Positions 1 to 10,301 of a stretch of 56,613 nucleotides of DNA are shown piece after piece. The stretch spans positions 1 to 56,613 of the forward strand of contig CAIMEL010000022.1 in NCBI GenBank assembly GCA_903840015.1, read 5' to 3'. How positions within the stretch are numbered: position 1 is the stretch's first letter; every line of letters starts with the position of its first letter. The translations under genes and the position numbers were made by a program. This stretch comes from an uncultured bacterium. Lineage in GTDB: Bacteria; Patescibacteriota; Dojkabacteria; SC72. Under the pieces are notes generated by a model that saw only the letters and a list, made by a program, of their open reading frames with translations, was not told the origin of the DNA and searched no databases.

Positions 1-1505
1 GAAACCTCCTTACTCTTTTTTTCTACTTTAGGTAAATTTCTCAATACAAAATCAGCATCTGACTTTCCCTTAGGCTTAATTGCTTCATTAACATGACAAT
101 CTATACTACATGCCACACCATATATTTTTTGAAAAACCTCAGAAATTATATTCCTACTCTTTGGAATTTCCATTCTCTCCTTGTGGAATTTGAATGGAAC
201 ATCTAGATACATAATCCCATTTTTAAAATCTACTACAGTAGCTCCTCCCAAGAAAGCATAAAGATGACCATTAAAAGGTTTAATTTCAGTAACAAACAAC
301 TCCCACTTTGACACTATCTCTGAAACTGGGATATCCTCACATCTAATAGTTTTGTTCTCACTTTGTACATCTCCCTGCTCAACTGGTTCAACTTGCGAAA
401 TTCTTTTCTTAACATCCTTGTTTACAATCTTAACGCCACTATTTGCTCCTGCCTTCATCATGGATGGGATTATCATTTCAAGAACAAGAGCTTGGTTATT
501 TGCATATCGAATCTTGTTCTCCGCATCTAGGAATAGATTTATGAGTTGATGAAGATCCTTAATATCTATATTTATCACGAAATCATACTCTTTTCTAATT
601 TTCCCACGAATCTTTTCAGAGAGAACCTCCCTAAGAATATCCAAGATATAGCTGGTAAATTGCTGCATATTAACACCACTATTTTCCAAACTTTCAATAA
701 TCTCAAGAGACTTGGAACCATCCCCTACTAACAAACTATTAAGAAGATTCAAAACTTGTTCACTATCTGGAATTCCAAGAATCTTTCGGACCTCCTCCAT
801 TGTTATTTCCTGCTTAGTATCTTCCTGCCCAGAATATACAACATCAAGAATTGATAGTGCATCACGATAACTACCCTTCGCGTTGTTCACAATCAAATCT
901 AATGCATCGCCTTTGATATGAATCTTCTCCTTCTTAGCTATCTCCTCTATCAAGCTTTTAATTTCACCATCTGTACCCAATCTAAAATCATATCTTTGAC
1001 ATCTAGAAAGTATTGTTGGTGGTAACTTGTGGACATCAGTTGTAGCGAATATGAAAATAACATGCTTAGGAGGCTCCTCAAGGGTCTTCAACAGGGCATT
1101 AAATGCCTCTGTGGTTAACATGTGCACCTCATCCACTATATACACTTTAAATTGCCCCTCAGAAGGGGAAAACTCTATCTTCTCCTTCAACTCTCGTATC
1201 TGATCTATGCCACGATTTGAAGCAGCATCAATCTCAATTAAATCTAGAAAAGTTCCATCAGCGATACTCTTACATACAGAACATTCATTACATGGATTTC
1301 CACTGGATGTTAATGCAAGACAATTCACCGCCTTTGCCATTATACGTGCCATACTAGTCTTTCCAGTTCCTCTAGATCCAACAAAGAGATATCCATGAGA
1401 AATCTGTTTCCCTTTAACAGCATTCTTTAAAAGCCTAGTAATATGTTCCTGGCCTTTAATTTCATCAAAATTCGTAGAACGATATTTTTGGTACAAAGAA
1501 GACAT
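1..1505 (-). CDS. dnaX: DNA polymerase III subunit gamma/tau (3' end runs off the window)
   Basis: Reverse-strand translation from ATG at 1505: MSSLYQKYRSTNFDEIKGQEHITRLLKNAVKGKQISHGYLFVGSRGTGKTSMARIMAKAVNCLA...NPCNECSVCK; Walker A and zinc module typical of DnaX. Confidence 0.93.
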   Translation of the reverse strand, partial: MSSLYQKYRSTNFDEIKGQEHITRLLKNAVKGKQISHGYLFVGSRGTGKTSMARIMAKAVNCLALTSSGNPCNECSVCKSIADGTFLDLIEIDAASNRGIDQIRELKEKIEFSPSEGQFKVYIVDEVHMLTTEAFNALLKTLEEPPKHVIFIFATTDVHKLPPTILSRCQRYDFRLGTDGEIKSLIEEIAKKEKIHIKGDALDLIVNNAKGSYRDALSILDVVYSGQEDTKQEITMEEVRKILGIPDSEQVLNLLNSLLVGDGSKSLEIIESLENSGVNMQQFTSYILDILREVLSEKIRGKIRKEYDFVINIDIKDLHQLINLFLDAENKIRYANNQALVLEMIIPSMMKAGANSGVKIVNKDVKKRISQVEPVEQGDVQSENKTIRCEDIPVSEIVSKWELFVTEIKPFNGHLYAFLGGATVVDFKNGIMYLDVPFKFHKERMEIPKSRNIISEVFQKIYGVACSIDCHVNEAIKPKGKSDADFVLRNLPKVEKKSKEV

Positions 1506-1547
1506 GCATATATACTAGATGAAAGTGAGGAATTTGCCAAGTGAAAT

Positions 1548-3971
1548 TTATTTACCCATCACCTTAAGCTTCTCTACTGCCTCATTTAAAAGTTGAGTAT
1601 ACAAACCATACCCGACAGAATTAATCACTCCCGACTGATTATTCCCTAATATATCACCAGCACCTCTAATTTCTAAATCTTTACTTGAGAGCAAAAAACC
1701 CGACCCTAGCTCTGCAGATTCTTTAATAGCTTCGAGACGAAGTTCAGCAGAACCATTCAAAACATCATAATAGAAGTAGGCATAGGCTTGCCTTTCTGAC
1801 CTACCTATCCTCCCCCTTATCTGATACATCTGAGAAAGACCCAATGAGGACGCATCATCGACGATCAAGGTATTAACATTAGGAATATCCAAACCATTTT
1901 CAATAATTGTAGTACAAAGAAGAATATCACTCTCCTTTTGTATGAATCTTGCCATTCCATCATATAGTTCCTGTGAGCTCATTTGCCCATGTACTACAAC
2001 AATTTCATTGTTTGGAAAAAGTTCAGTTAATTTCCTGTACACACCCGATATTGTTGCCACCCTGTTATGCAAAAAGTACACTTGCCCTCCTCTTTCCAAT
2101 TCTTTCGATATCGCCTGCCTTACATCTTCCCAATCGAATTTTTTAAATGTATTAATAATATTCTTCCTACCTTCAGGAGGTGTCGCGAGTACTGAAATAT
2201 CACGAATACCGACCAAGGCCATATTGAGTGTCCTAGGAATTGGTGTTGCCGTAAGAGAAAGAACATTACTGTTAACACGACACCCTTTTATTTTCTCTTT
2301 CTGTTTTACTCCGAATTTCTGTTCTTCATCTATGATTAATAGCCCTAGATTTTTAAACCTTACATCTTCATTTAGAAGAGAATGTGTTCCAATGACAATA
2401 TCTACTGTACCTTTCTCCAAACCCTCAAGTACCTCTTCTCTTTCATCATTGGAAGAGAATCTAGACAAGGAGGAGATATTGAATGCATACTCTTTAAATC
2501 GCTCCTTAAATGTTGCTATGTGCTGTTGTACTAATACCGTTGTAGGAGCAAGAACTGCAACCTGATAGCCCTCGTTTACAATAGCGAAACACGCTCTCAT
2601 TGCAATTTCTGTTTTACCATAACCAACATCTCCCACCAACAATCTGTCCATAGGTGTATTTTTTTGCAAATCATCCACTATATGCTTAGTCGCTAAGAAC
2701 TGATCTTCTGTATCCCTAAATTCAAATTTCTTCACAAAAAGATCAAAATCATTTAAAGAATTTTCAGAGGATACTAATGGATCCCTCTTAGCCGTTTTAC
2801 GCAAAGCATACAATTGAAGAAGCTCTTTGGCGATATCCTCTGCTCTTTCACTAGCTTTCTTTGATATCCTACTCCAAACACCACTATTTAAACCGGTTAA
2901 TTTAGGTTTAACCCTACCTGCTCCTACATATTTAGTCAATTTCTCGGATGCACTTAATGGTACATATAGTCTATCTTTCCCAGCATAGGCAATTTCTATG
3001 TAATAGCCAGTTTCTTTTCTTGATATTTCGACATATCGTCCGATACCGTGGTCCGCATGAACAATATAGTCTCCTGGTAATATCTTCTTCAAGATATCAA
3101 CAGAAGCAGGGTCCATCTTAAGGTTTTTTTCTTGATACAAGGACAAATCTACCTCTCCAAGAACTTCAAAATCAGTAAGAAGTAGAACCTTTGCAATTGA
3201 AGAAACAAATCCCCTGATTAAAATTTTTGATAACTCGCCATCTCTTTCAAAGACATGATCTATCTTCTTGCTCAATACTTCATTACTATTTGCCTTAAAA
3301 TGCTCAAGATTCCCTGTAATATACACTATCTTGTAGCTTCTTGCCTTGTAATTATTAACTATTTCCAAAACAGATCTACTGGTAGAATAACTATCGATAT
3401 ATGGAATTCTTCGAATAGCCAAATCTACAGCATTTGAATCAAAATCTGGACCTGCAAGAACTGAAAGATTTATACTCTTTTGAGCCTCTTCATTACCTAC
3501 CAATAATTTAGATGATCCATTGACAAAGCTTTTACTCTGAACTGTCCTCACTTTCTTTCTACTTACAGCATCCACCAAGTCTATACTCTCTACAACATTA
3601 TTGTCTAAACTAATCCTAACAACCTGCTTCATACTGAAGGGCCAGATTAGAACAACATCCCCCAAGATAGCGATTTCTCCTTCACTCCAAACTCTCTCAA
3701 CTCTCTGATATCCTTGTTTTACAAAACTCTCAACATCAAAGATATCTCCTACCGAGATTGTAAAGATACTATCTTTCTGGCTGCCTTCCTCGCCCTTGAA
3801 TAGCCATACTGAAGAGTCAAACATAATACCTAGCATCTCAGATACAAACTCGTAAAAATCAGGGTCTATTCCTGTAACACATTTCCTCTCAAGAATATCT
3901 TCCTTCAAGGACTTGTACTCAGGATTCAGAAGAGAAACTAAACTTTTTATTGTATCTTTACTGCTATTCAC
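1548..3971 (-). CDS. mfd: Transcription-repair coupling factor, short form
   Basis: CarD-like domain (PGDYIVHADHGIGRYVEI), helicase motifs GDVGYGKTEIAMRA, DEEQKFGVKQKE, QIRGRIGRSERQAYAYF; GTG start. Confidence 0.93.
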   Translation of the reverse strand: MNSSKDTIKSLVSLLNPEYKSLKEDILERKCVTGIDPDFYEFVSEMLGIMFDSSVWLFKGEEGSQKDSIFTISVGDIFDVESFVKQGYQRVERVWSEGEIAILGDVVLIWPFSMKQVVRISLDNNVVESIDLVDAVSRKKVRTVQSKSFVNGSSKLLVGNEEAQKSINLSVLAGPDFDSNAVDLAIRRIPYIDSYSTSRSVLEIVNNYKARSYKIVYITGNLEHFKANSNEVLSKKIDHVFERDGELSKILIRGFVSSIAKVLLLTDFEVLGEVDLSLYQEKNLKMDPASVDILKKILPGDYIVHADHGIGRYVEISRKETGYYIEIAYAGKDRLYVPLSASEKLTKYVGAGRVKPKLTGLNSGVWSRISKKASERAEDIAKELLQLYALRKTAKRDPLVSSENSLNDFDLFVKKFEFRDTEDQFLATKHIVDDLQKNTPMDRLLVGDVGYGKTEIAMRACFAIVNEGYQVAVLAPTTVLVQQHIATFKERFKEYAFNISSLSRFSSNDEREEVLEGLEKGTVDIVIGTHSLLNEDVRFKNLGLLIIDEEQKFGVKQKEKIKGCRVNSNVLSLTATPIPRTLNMALVGIRDISVLATPPEGRKNIINTFKKFDWEDVRQAISKELERGGQVYFLHNRVATISGVYRKLTELFPNNEIVVVHGQMSSQELYDGMARFIQKESDILLCTTIIENGLDIPNVNTLIVDDASSLGLSQMYQIRGRIGRSERQAYAYFYYDVLNGSAELRLEAIKESAELGSGFLLSSKDLEIRGAGDILGNNQSGVINSVGYGLYTQLLNEAVEKLKVMGK

Positions 3972-4036
3972 AAGCCTATTTTATCAATACTAACAAAATA
4001 TGTATAATTATTAAGATAATTTGACTCATTATTTGG

Positions 4037-5263
4037 ATGTTAATTGCACACGCCCCACTGTCATATCTAGGAAACGAACTAATTCAAAGAAAGAGAATCA
4101 AAACTCTTCAATCCGGAGAACAGCTATTGATTGCCCTCTTTAGCCTCTTCTTTGGCATTTTGCCTGACTTTGACCTTTTCTTACTAACACTTTTCCGAAT
4201 TCCAACATTTCTACATCACGAAGTAATCACTCATACACCGATCTTCTACCTAATAGTATGGATAATACTGAAGTTAATATACAAAACATTCCATAATTTA
4301 CTAAACAAGAAAATCCAAAAGGTGTTAAATTTGAATTTACTAGAGATACTCATAGACACATTTCTGATTACAACCCTCTTACACCTTTTAGGAGATCTCC
4401 TAGTAACCGAAGTAATGGTTCTGTTTCCTTTAATGTCAGAGCAATTTGTAATATTGAAATATATCCTTGAGCCAAACCGCTTTTCAGGATATTCATTCAG
4501 TCCGTTATTTGCAATAGAGATTTTGATTTTGTCAATTTTCCTAGGAACAATAGTTCGAAAATATTTGAAAGAGAACAAGGTTTTAGATATTGTTTCCAAA
4601 TCAGTATTCATACTCTCCTGTATATACATACCGTTATCAATCCTAGTTAATTTCAGGACATACAACAGCAGCTATCTTTACGACAAGAACGGCAACATTA
4701 ATTATGATATGGATTACGATGGCACCGTAGATCACAATGATTTGGATATTGGAAATACTGGAAATGGAAATATTCTGCAACCTACTAGTGACAATCTCTT
4801 TGATGCTACTTTAGATATTGTCAATTCCAAGAAACTTGTAGCCCAGAAAGGCTCTCTCTCTTATATCTTGGGAGGGCTAGATTCCTACAGATTGATCTCA
4901 CAAGCCTACTATAATTTGCATCTACCGATAGAGTCTACATTAGGTAGTTACAAACAATCAAAGAGTGATTCCCAAGGTTATGAAAACGAGATTGATTACT
5001 TAGATACTTTAAGGGAATATTTAACAGAGAAAGAACTCTTAATTGAGTTGAATCTTTCATCTACTCCAAACATTCCGAGAGGGAAAATACTCTTTTTAAT
5101 AGACAAAGAGGAAAAAATTATTAATGCAGGGATATCCTTAGAGGGTAACTACATAGGGATTGTACTAGAGAGTGACAAATACTTACAGATGCATTCATAC
5201 TACAGTGTGATAGAGTATTACGAAGAAAAAGTAGACAGCATTTACATCGTTACTGACAATTAG
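4037..5263 (+). CDS. Membrane-bound metal-dependent hydrolase (YdjM/DUF457-like)
   Basis: N-terminal MLIAHAPLSYLG, GILPDFD, HHEVITHTP motif with several TM segments. Confidence 0.6.
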   Translation: MLIAHAPLSYLGNELIQRKRIKTLQSGEQLLIALFSLFFGILPDFDLFLLTLFRIPTFLHHEVITHTPIFYLIVWIILKLIYKTFHNLLNKKIQKVLNLNLLEILIDTFLITTLLHLLGDLLVTEVMVLFPLMSEQFVILKYILEPNRFSGYSFSPLFAIEILILSIFLGTIVRKYLKENKVLDIVSKSVFILSCIYIPLSILVNFRTYNSSYLYDKNGNINYDMDYDGTVDHNDLDIGNTGNGNILQPTSDNLFDATLDIVNSKKLVAQKGSLSYILGGLDSYRLISQAYYNLHLPIESTLGSYKQSKSDSQGYENEIDYLDTLREYLTEKELLIELNLSSTPNIPRGKILFLIDKEEKIINAGISLEGNYIGIVLESDKYLQMHSYYSVIEYYEEKVDSIYIVTDN

Positions 5264-5823
5264 AGCAATATTTCTGCTAAAAGAGATTTAGTGGCTTCTT
5301 CCAAGGTTTCATCTAGGATGATACGCTCCTCTTTTGTGAAATTCATCAACACATAATCTTCTCCAGGAATCTTACTATCGTATCTGTTTTCAATGCCGAT
5401 TCTCACTCTCCGGAAATCTGTTGTCCCTACCTTTTGTTCTACACTCTTAACTCCATTATGACCCAAAGGAGATTTGCCTTGTTGAATCTTAAACTTACCA
5501 AGTTTGAGATCTAAATCATCATGAATGAGAATAAGGTTCTCGCTTGGAGATCCAACTTCATATTTCTCAATAACTTTCGACACCATTGCCCCAGAATTAT
5601 TCATATATGTTAGTGGCTTTTGTAATACGGCAAGAATCGTAGAGCCTTTTTTGATAAATGATAATAGAGAGTTAAAGGTTGTCTCTTCTCTCCATTCTGT
5701 GGCATATATATCTCCCATATACAGAAATTTCTCCTGTACTCTATCTAGAAAAAGGAAACCAGCATTATGCCTAGTATTGATATATTTTTTCTCAGGGTTA
5801 CCTAGCCCTACTATTAATTTCAT
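5260..5823 (-). CDS. pth: Peptidyl-tRNA hydrolase
   Basis: MKLIVGLGNPEKKYINTRHNAGFLFLD; KPLTYMNNSG; HDDLDL; GHNGVKS. Confidence 0.95.
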   Translation of the reverse strand: MKLIVGLGNPEKKYINTRHNAGFLFLDRVQEKFLYMGDIYATEWREETTFNSLLSFIKKGSTILAVLQKPLTYMNNSGAMVSKVIEKYEVGSPSENLILIHDDLDLKLGKFKIQQGKSPLGHNGVKSVEQKVGTTDFRRVRIGIENRYDSKIPGEDYVLMNFTKEERIILDETLEEATKSLLAEILL

Positions 5824-6241
5824 CTAATATATTCTGCAATATATTCTCTTGTTTTACAAACATCTCCTCTGGAGATACATTGCCTTCTTCAAATTTACCA
5901 GTATGATCATATCCAAGAAGATGTAAAAATCCGTGAATTATGTCTCTCAAAACCTCTTCAAAAGAGTAATTCAAAGATATATATTCAGGGCATATATACA
6001 CCTCTCCAGAAAAAGGCTCCCTATCAATCTCAAAGGATAACACATCTGTAACAGAATCCACCTCCCTATACTCTCTATTCAACCTTCTGATCTCCTCACT
6101 TGTGACAAAGATTATACTCAGGTCTGAAATATTGTATACAGAAAAGATCTTCTCCAAAGAAAGTTTCAATATTTGTTTTGTAAAAGACACCTTAGGAAAA
6201 CTCTTTCTGAAAATACCCCAATTGAAAATATTCAACTTCAT
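5798..6241 (-). CDS. ybeY: Endoribonuclease YbeY (16S rRNA maturation)
   Basis: LNREYREVDSVTDVLSFE and HGFLHLLGYDH zinc motif. Confidence 0.93.
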   Translation of the reverse strand: MKLNIFNWGIFRKSFPKVSFTKQILKLSLEKIFSVYNISDLSIIFVTSEEIRRLNREYREVDSVTDVLSFEIDREPFSGEVYICPEYISLNYSFEEVLRDIIHGFLHLLGYDHTGKFEEGNVSPEEMFVKQENILQNILDEINSRAR

Positions 6242-6242
6242 A

Positions 6243-6686
6243 CTATTGCAGAAGACTTTCTACAACATTTTTAACAAGCATACCATCAGCCTTACCATTC
6301 AATTCCTTCATAACAGAACCCATCAATCTTCCCATATCATGCTTACCACTAATTGAAAGCTCTGACATTTTAGCTTTAACCACAGCAAGAACTTCTTCCT
6401 CAGACATAAGGGTTGGGAGATATGATTGAATGACAGCCAATTGCCTCTGCTCTTTCTCAACAAGATCTTCTCTTTGCATCTTAGTAAACTGGTCGATAGA
6501 ATCCTTGACCTTCTTCTCTTCCTTTCGAAGAACTTTCTCTATTTCGCTATCTTCAAGCTCTTTGCCTATCTCTATTGAATAGTTTTTACATGCAGCTATT
6601 ACCATTTTAAGGATATCCGATCTATCAGTATCACCATCTTTCGTAGCAGAGAACATATCTTTTCTTAAGGTTTCTAGCAAAGACAT
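6243..6686 (-). CDS. GatB/YqeY domain protein
   Basis: Length and sequence typical of YqeY (KDGDTDRSDILKMVIAACKN, SYLPTLMSEEEV, GRLMGSVMKELNGKADG); adjacent to rpsU. Confidence 0.85.
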   Translation of the reverse strand: MSLLETLRKDMFSATKDGDTDRSDILKMVIAACKNYSIEIGKELEDSEIEKVLRKEEKKVKDSIDQFTKMQREDLVEKEQRQLAVIQSYLPTLMSEEEVLAVVKAKMSELSISGKHDMGRLMGSVMKELNGKADGMLVKNVVESLLQ

Positions 6687-6702
6687 ATTAGAAAAATCAA
6701 AG

Positions 6703-6903
6703 TTATTTTGCTCTTCGTGCAGCAGATCTTCTTCTTCTCTTCATCTTAGCCCACTCTTTCCTCTTAGCAATTTCCAAATCAGCCTTTCGAACTCTGAAAG
6801 CCTTCGTTCTGTAGGTTTCTAAGATTTTTTCTCTCAAAACTTCTCTATGAAGTCTCTTAAGAGCACTATCTATATTTTCGTTGGAATGTACAATTACTGA
6901 CAT
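6703..6903 (-). CDS. rpsU: Ribosomal protein bS21
   Basis: 66 aa basic protein MSVIVHSNENIDSALKRLHREVLREKILETYRTKAF; AGGAGG Shine-Dalgarno upstream. Confidence 0.9.
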   Translation of the reverse strand: MSVIVHSNENIDSALKRLHREVLREKILETYRTKAFRVRKADLEIAKRKEWAKMKRRRRSAARRAK

Positions 6904-6953
6904 TTTACCTCCTTTAAATTAATAACTACGCAAGTCGATTATATCACACCATT

Positions 6954-8531
6954 TTACTTTTTTACTACCTTCTTTTCGAAATTGTTTCTCCTTTTTTTAA
7001 CATTACTCTCTTCTTTCTCCTTATTAGCCTTTTTAATATTCTTCACTATGTTCTTTGTTAGCAATACAAGACTACTCCTAGCAGAAGAGAACATATCCAT
7101 CAACAAACCCCAAAGAATACCCAAGAACAGAAGTATTGCTCCAATCTTTATGATCCTAGAGGATTCAGTAGGCAAAGCGGTATCTGGCAAAGGTTCATCA
7201 TTTGTAATGATACAATCTGCAACTATTTCTGCGGAATCAGACAGCGAAGAACCTGATTCTGGATATACCGTAACTGTATTTATATATCTACCAAAATCTA
7301 GTTTCCCTAACAGGTATGAATATGTATATGTTTTCTGTTGTCCTCCAAGGAATTCAGCATCCGTACCACTCAAATTCCAAGTGATTACGCCATTAGAAAA
7401 TGTTCCTCCCTTTGATATAGAGCCCATTTGATCTTTGCGAACTTTTGGATCTAGATTATCGACAATCTTAGTTATTTTCCTGCTACTTTGTGAGAGATTC
7501 TTAACTGCGATTACATAGGAAAGGCGGGCTTTTGGAGAGCTGGTTTTTTCATCAATACAACTCTCGACAACGTTCTTTTGGACACTCCATCCAGGTTCTC
7601 CGATTGTGAATGTTGTTGTCAATGTACAAGCAGAGCTAGCATTTCCCTTTTTATCCTTCCAAGATAGATCCAGTGTGTATGTCCCTGGTTCAAGACATTT
7701 ACTTGATGTACTGAGAGTTTCAGAAATTGTAGTTTGTGTAGCAGACTCTGATTTTTTGTATGAGGATCTACCCTGCCCATTCAATTTAACAGAAATAGTA
7801 TTGGCATCAATGCCATCACTATCCTTTGCAAGAGCATCATATTCTATTGGATCACAGTAATTGTACTGTCCAGAGGGTTTTTTGTTCCATGAACCTGAAT
7901 CGCAGACATTCTTAGTTTCCGTACAAGGATTATCAGCGTATGGGTTCTTACATTGAGAAAGCTTACCATAGCAAGGATGACCAGGTCCATAATCTTGAAT
8001 ACTAATTTGACCTGAGCTTACATTACACATAGCAACTTTCGGAGCGCAATCTTTCTTTGCCGCACTATTTACACTACTTTGAGTTCCACTTGGGAACGTG
8101 CAGTTTGTACCACATCCATCGGACCAAGAAGCACAACTACATTTTACGACTGGAGTATCGCCATCACAGTCACCATACTGACCACCATTACCTGAACAAG
8201 CATCTGAACAACTCCCACTATTAACTGTAACCCATCTCCCATCACAGCAGTGACATCGTTTTGCAGTTCCACAAGCAACTGTACCGCAAGGTTTACCGTT
8301 TTCTTCACAGGGGATGAACCCATTAGTGCTTCCACACTGAGCATAACACGCCGCCGTCGCCGCAGCAGAACAACCTTCTCCACCTCCACCTCCCGCATCG
8401 CTATCCCCGGGCCCTAAACTATCCTCTTGGTTAACTCTCCAAAGGAGATATCCTCCAGCTCCTGCAAAAAGTATACAGAAAACAATTAGAAGTATTAAAA
8501 TGGTGTTTTTCTTTGTTCTGAGCAGTACCAT
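6954..8531 (-). CDS. Cys-rich secreted/surface protein with N-terminal TM, DUF11-like domain and C-terminal LPDTAL-TM-basic tail
   Basis: N-terminal TM, many Cys in the first ~200 aa, DUF11-like segment (YVIAVKNLSQSSRKITKIVDNLDP), C-terminal PLPDTALPTESSRIIKIGAILLFLGILWGLL. Confidence 0.6.
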   Translation of the reverse strand: MVLLRTKKNTILILLIVFCILFAGAGGYLLWRVNQEDSLGPGDSDAGGGGGEGCSAAATAACYAQCGSTNGFIPCEENGKPCGTVACGTAKRCHCCDGRWVTVNSGSCSDACSGNGGQYGDCDGDTPVVKCSCASWSDGCGTNCTFPSGTQSSVNSAAKKDCAPKVAMCNVSSGQISIQDYGPGHPCYGKLSQCKNPYADNPCTETKNVCDSGSWNKKPSGQYNYCDPIEYDALAKDSDGIDANTISVKLNGQGRSSYKKSESATQTTISETLSTSSKCLEPGTYTLDLSWKDKKGNASSACTLTTTFTIGEPGWSVQKNVVESCIDEKTSSPKARLSYVIAVKNLSQSSRKITKIVDNLDPKVRKDQMGSISKGGTFSNGVITWNLSGTDAEFLGGQQKTYTYSYLLGKLDFGRYINTVTVYPESGSSLSDSAEIVADCIITNDEPLPDTALPTESSRIIKIGAILLFLGILWGLLMDMFSSARSSLVLLTKNIVKNIKKANKEKEESNVKKRRNNFEKKVVKK

Positions 8532-8542
8532 AGTTACATAGA

Positions 8543-9685
8543 TTACATAAACATATTCTTCAAACTCTCTATATTAACAATATCTTTAATAATTACAAAG
8601 ACTATCAATACGATGAGAAGACCAAAACTAATATTTATTATCAAAGCTTCTACTCTTTCATCCAAATTCTTCCTCAACAAACCCTCTATAGTCAAGATAA
8701 AGACACGACCACCATCAAGAGCAGGTATTGGTAAGAGGTTAACTATTGCCAAAGAAAGAGATAGATCAGCAATAATGCTTAAGAAAGGTATCAATCCGAA
8801 ATCTTTAAAATAGTCTATAACAAAGTAGATACCAACTGGACCAGAAACTGAATTAGAAAGCTCTGTATAATCACCAGTATCCTGAGCCTTATTTATAATT
8901 TCACCAAATTTAATCCAAATTAATCGCAAGGTATTTACCAAGTGAACAGGCCCTGCAATCAACCTGTTATCTTCATACGACAGGATAACAAGATAGTTAC
9001 TTGGTAACGAAATACCAACCTTGCCTTCTGGAGAAACACCAACCAAATACTCTTTACACTCCTGATCTACACAGATATCCATAGATACATTCTGCCCTCG
9101 ATTCTCCCAGAGTAGAAGTCCAACCTCGTCTGAATTCTTAATATCTTGCCCTTGAATAGATACAATCTTACCCTTCTCAGGGATACCAGCCTTCTGTGCA
9201 CCCCCACCATCTAAAACTTCAAGATATTCCACATCCCCTATTCTTTCCCTGTAAAGCTCTCCTCCAATTGCATCGAATTTCTCAAATTCACTACCGATAA
9301 CAAGCTTCCATCCAGAGGCTCCAAGAACTATATAGTAAAAAAGTATTGCAAGGAAGATATTCATCGTAACTCCTGCAAGCATTACAAATATCTGTTGAAC
9401 TTTAGGCTTTTTCGATAAATTTCCCTTTGGATTAGACTTAGAATCCTCTTTTCCCGGATCTCCATCACCCAGAATCTTCACATAACCACCCAAGGGAAAC
9501 AACCTTATACTATACTGTGTACCTTTGAACTTCTTAGATATTAATTGGGGACCAAAGCCCAATGCAAATTCAAAAACTTTTGCTCCAACAATTTTCGCAG
9601 CTACAAAATGCCCCAACTCATGAACAAAAGTTAAGGTCCCTATAACTAGGATGAAAAGTAGGATATTTACAATCACAGATTCCAT
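8543..9685 (-). CDS. rseP: Site-2 zinc protease, RseP/M50 family with PDZ
   Basis: HELGHFVAAK, GFGPQL, PLGGYVKILGD, NLLPIPALDGGRV. Confidence 0.88.
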   Translation of the reverse strand: MESVIVNILLFILVIGTLTFVHELGHFVAAKIVGAKVFEFALGFGPQLISKKFKGTQYSIRLFPLGGYVKILGDGDPGKEDSKSNPKGNLSKKPKVQQIFVMLAGVTMNIFLAILFYYIVLGASGWKLVIGSEFEKFDAIGGELYRERIGDVEYLEVLDGGGAQKAGIPEKGKIVSIQGQDIKNSDEVGLLLWENRGQNVSMDICVDQECKEYLVGVSPEGKVGISLPSNYLVILSYEDNRLIAGPVHLVNTLRLIWIKFGEIINKAQDTGDYTELSNSVSGPVGIYFVIDYFKDFGLIPFLSIIADLSLSLAIVNLLPIPALDGGRVFILTIEGLLRKNLDERVEALIINISFGLLIVLIVFVIIKDIVNIESLKNMFM

Positions 9686-9701
9686 TCAAGTAAAGTATAA
9701 A

Positions 9702-10262
9702 TTATATTGTTAAAAGATCCTTTTCTTTCTCCTCCCTAATATCTTCAATAGTCGTATTTGCAGATTTAACCTCTTTCTCGATCTCCTCTCGCAATCTGTC
9801 TGCTTCATCTTCAGAGAAACCTTCCTTCTGAGCTTCATCAATCTCCTTCATATACTTCTGTCTAACCTGTCTTACAGCAACTCTTCCATCTTCTATTCTC
9901 TCTTTCATAACTTTCACATACTCTCTCCTTCTTTCCTCTGTCAAATCAGGGATTTTAACCAACACCCTATCACCCTCTGTTATTGGTGAGAAACCAAGAT
10001 TTGCGGAATTTATCGCTTTAGAAATATTATCTAAAATACTCTTGTCCCATGGTTGAATAATTACAGTCTTTGCATCAAGAGCATTTATGGAAGCGAGATT
10101 TTTCAAAGGTGACGATGTCTCATAGGCATTCACCATAACATCCTCAACTAATTCAGGTGTAGCTCGACCTGTACGAATCTGTGAGAGATCCTCCTTTATA
10201 TGGGCAATACATTTAGCAATATCAATCTGAAATTGTTTGAAATCCATTTGCAAAATACTCAA
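9702..10262 (-). CDS. frr: Ribosome recycling factor
   Basis: LSQIRTGRATPELVEDVMVNAY; ITEGDRVLVKIPDLTEERRREYVK. Confidence 0.95.
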   Translation of the reverse strand: MSILQMDFKQFQIDIAKCIAHIKEDLSQIRTGRATPELVEDVMVNAYETSSPLKNLASINALDAKTVIIQPWDKSILDNISKAINSANLGFSPITEGDRVLVKIPDLTEERRREYVKVMKERIEDGRVAVRQVRQKYMKEIDEAQKEGFSEDEADRLREEIEKEVKSANTTIEDIREEKEKDLLTI

Positions 10263-10301
10263 AGATTATTAGGATATTGTATCCCAATGGTATAATCTTG
10301 T

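Noticed and set aside
1942-2565. 207-aa plus-strand ORF opposite mfd
   Set aside because: Antisense to well-supported helicase motifs of mfd; low-complexity translation, no recognisable domain.
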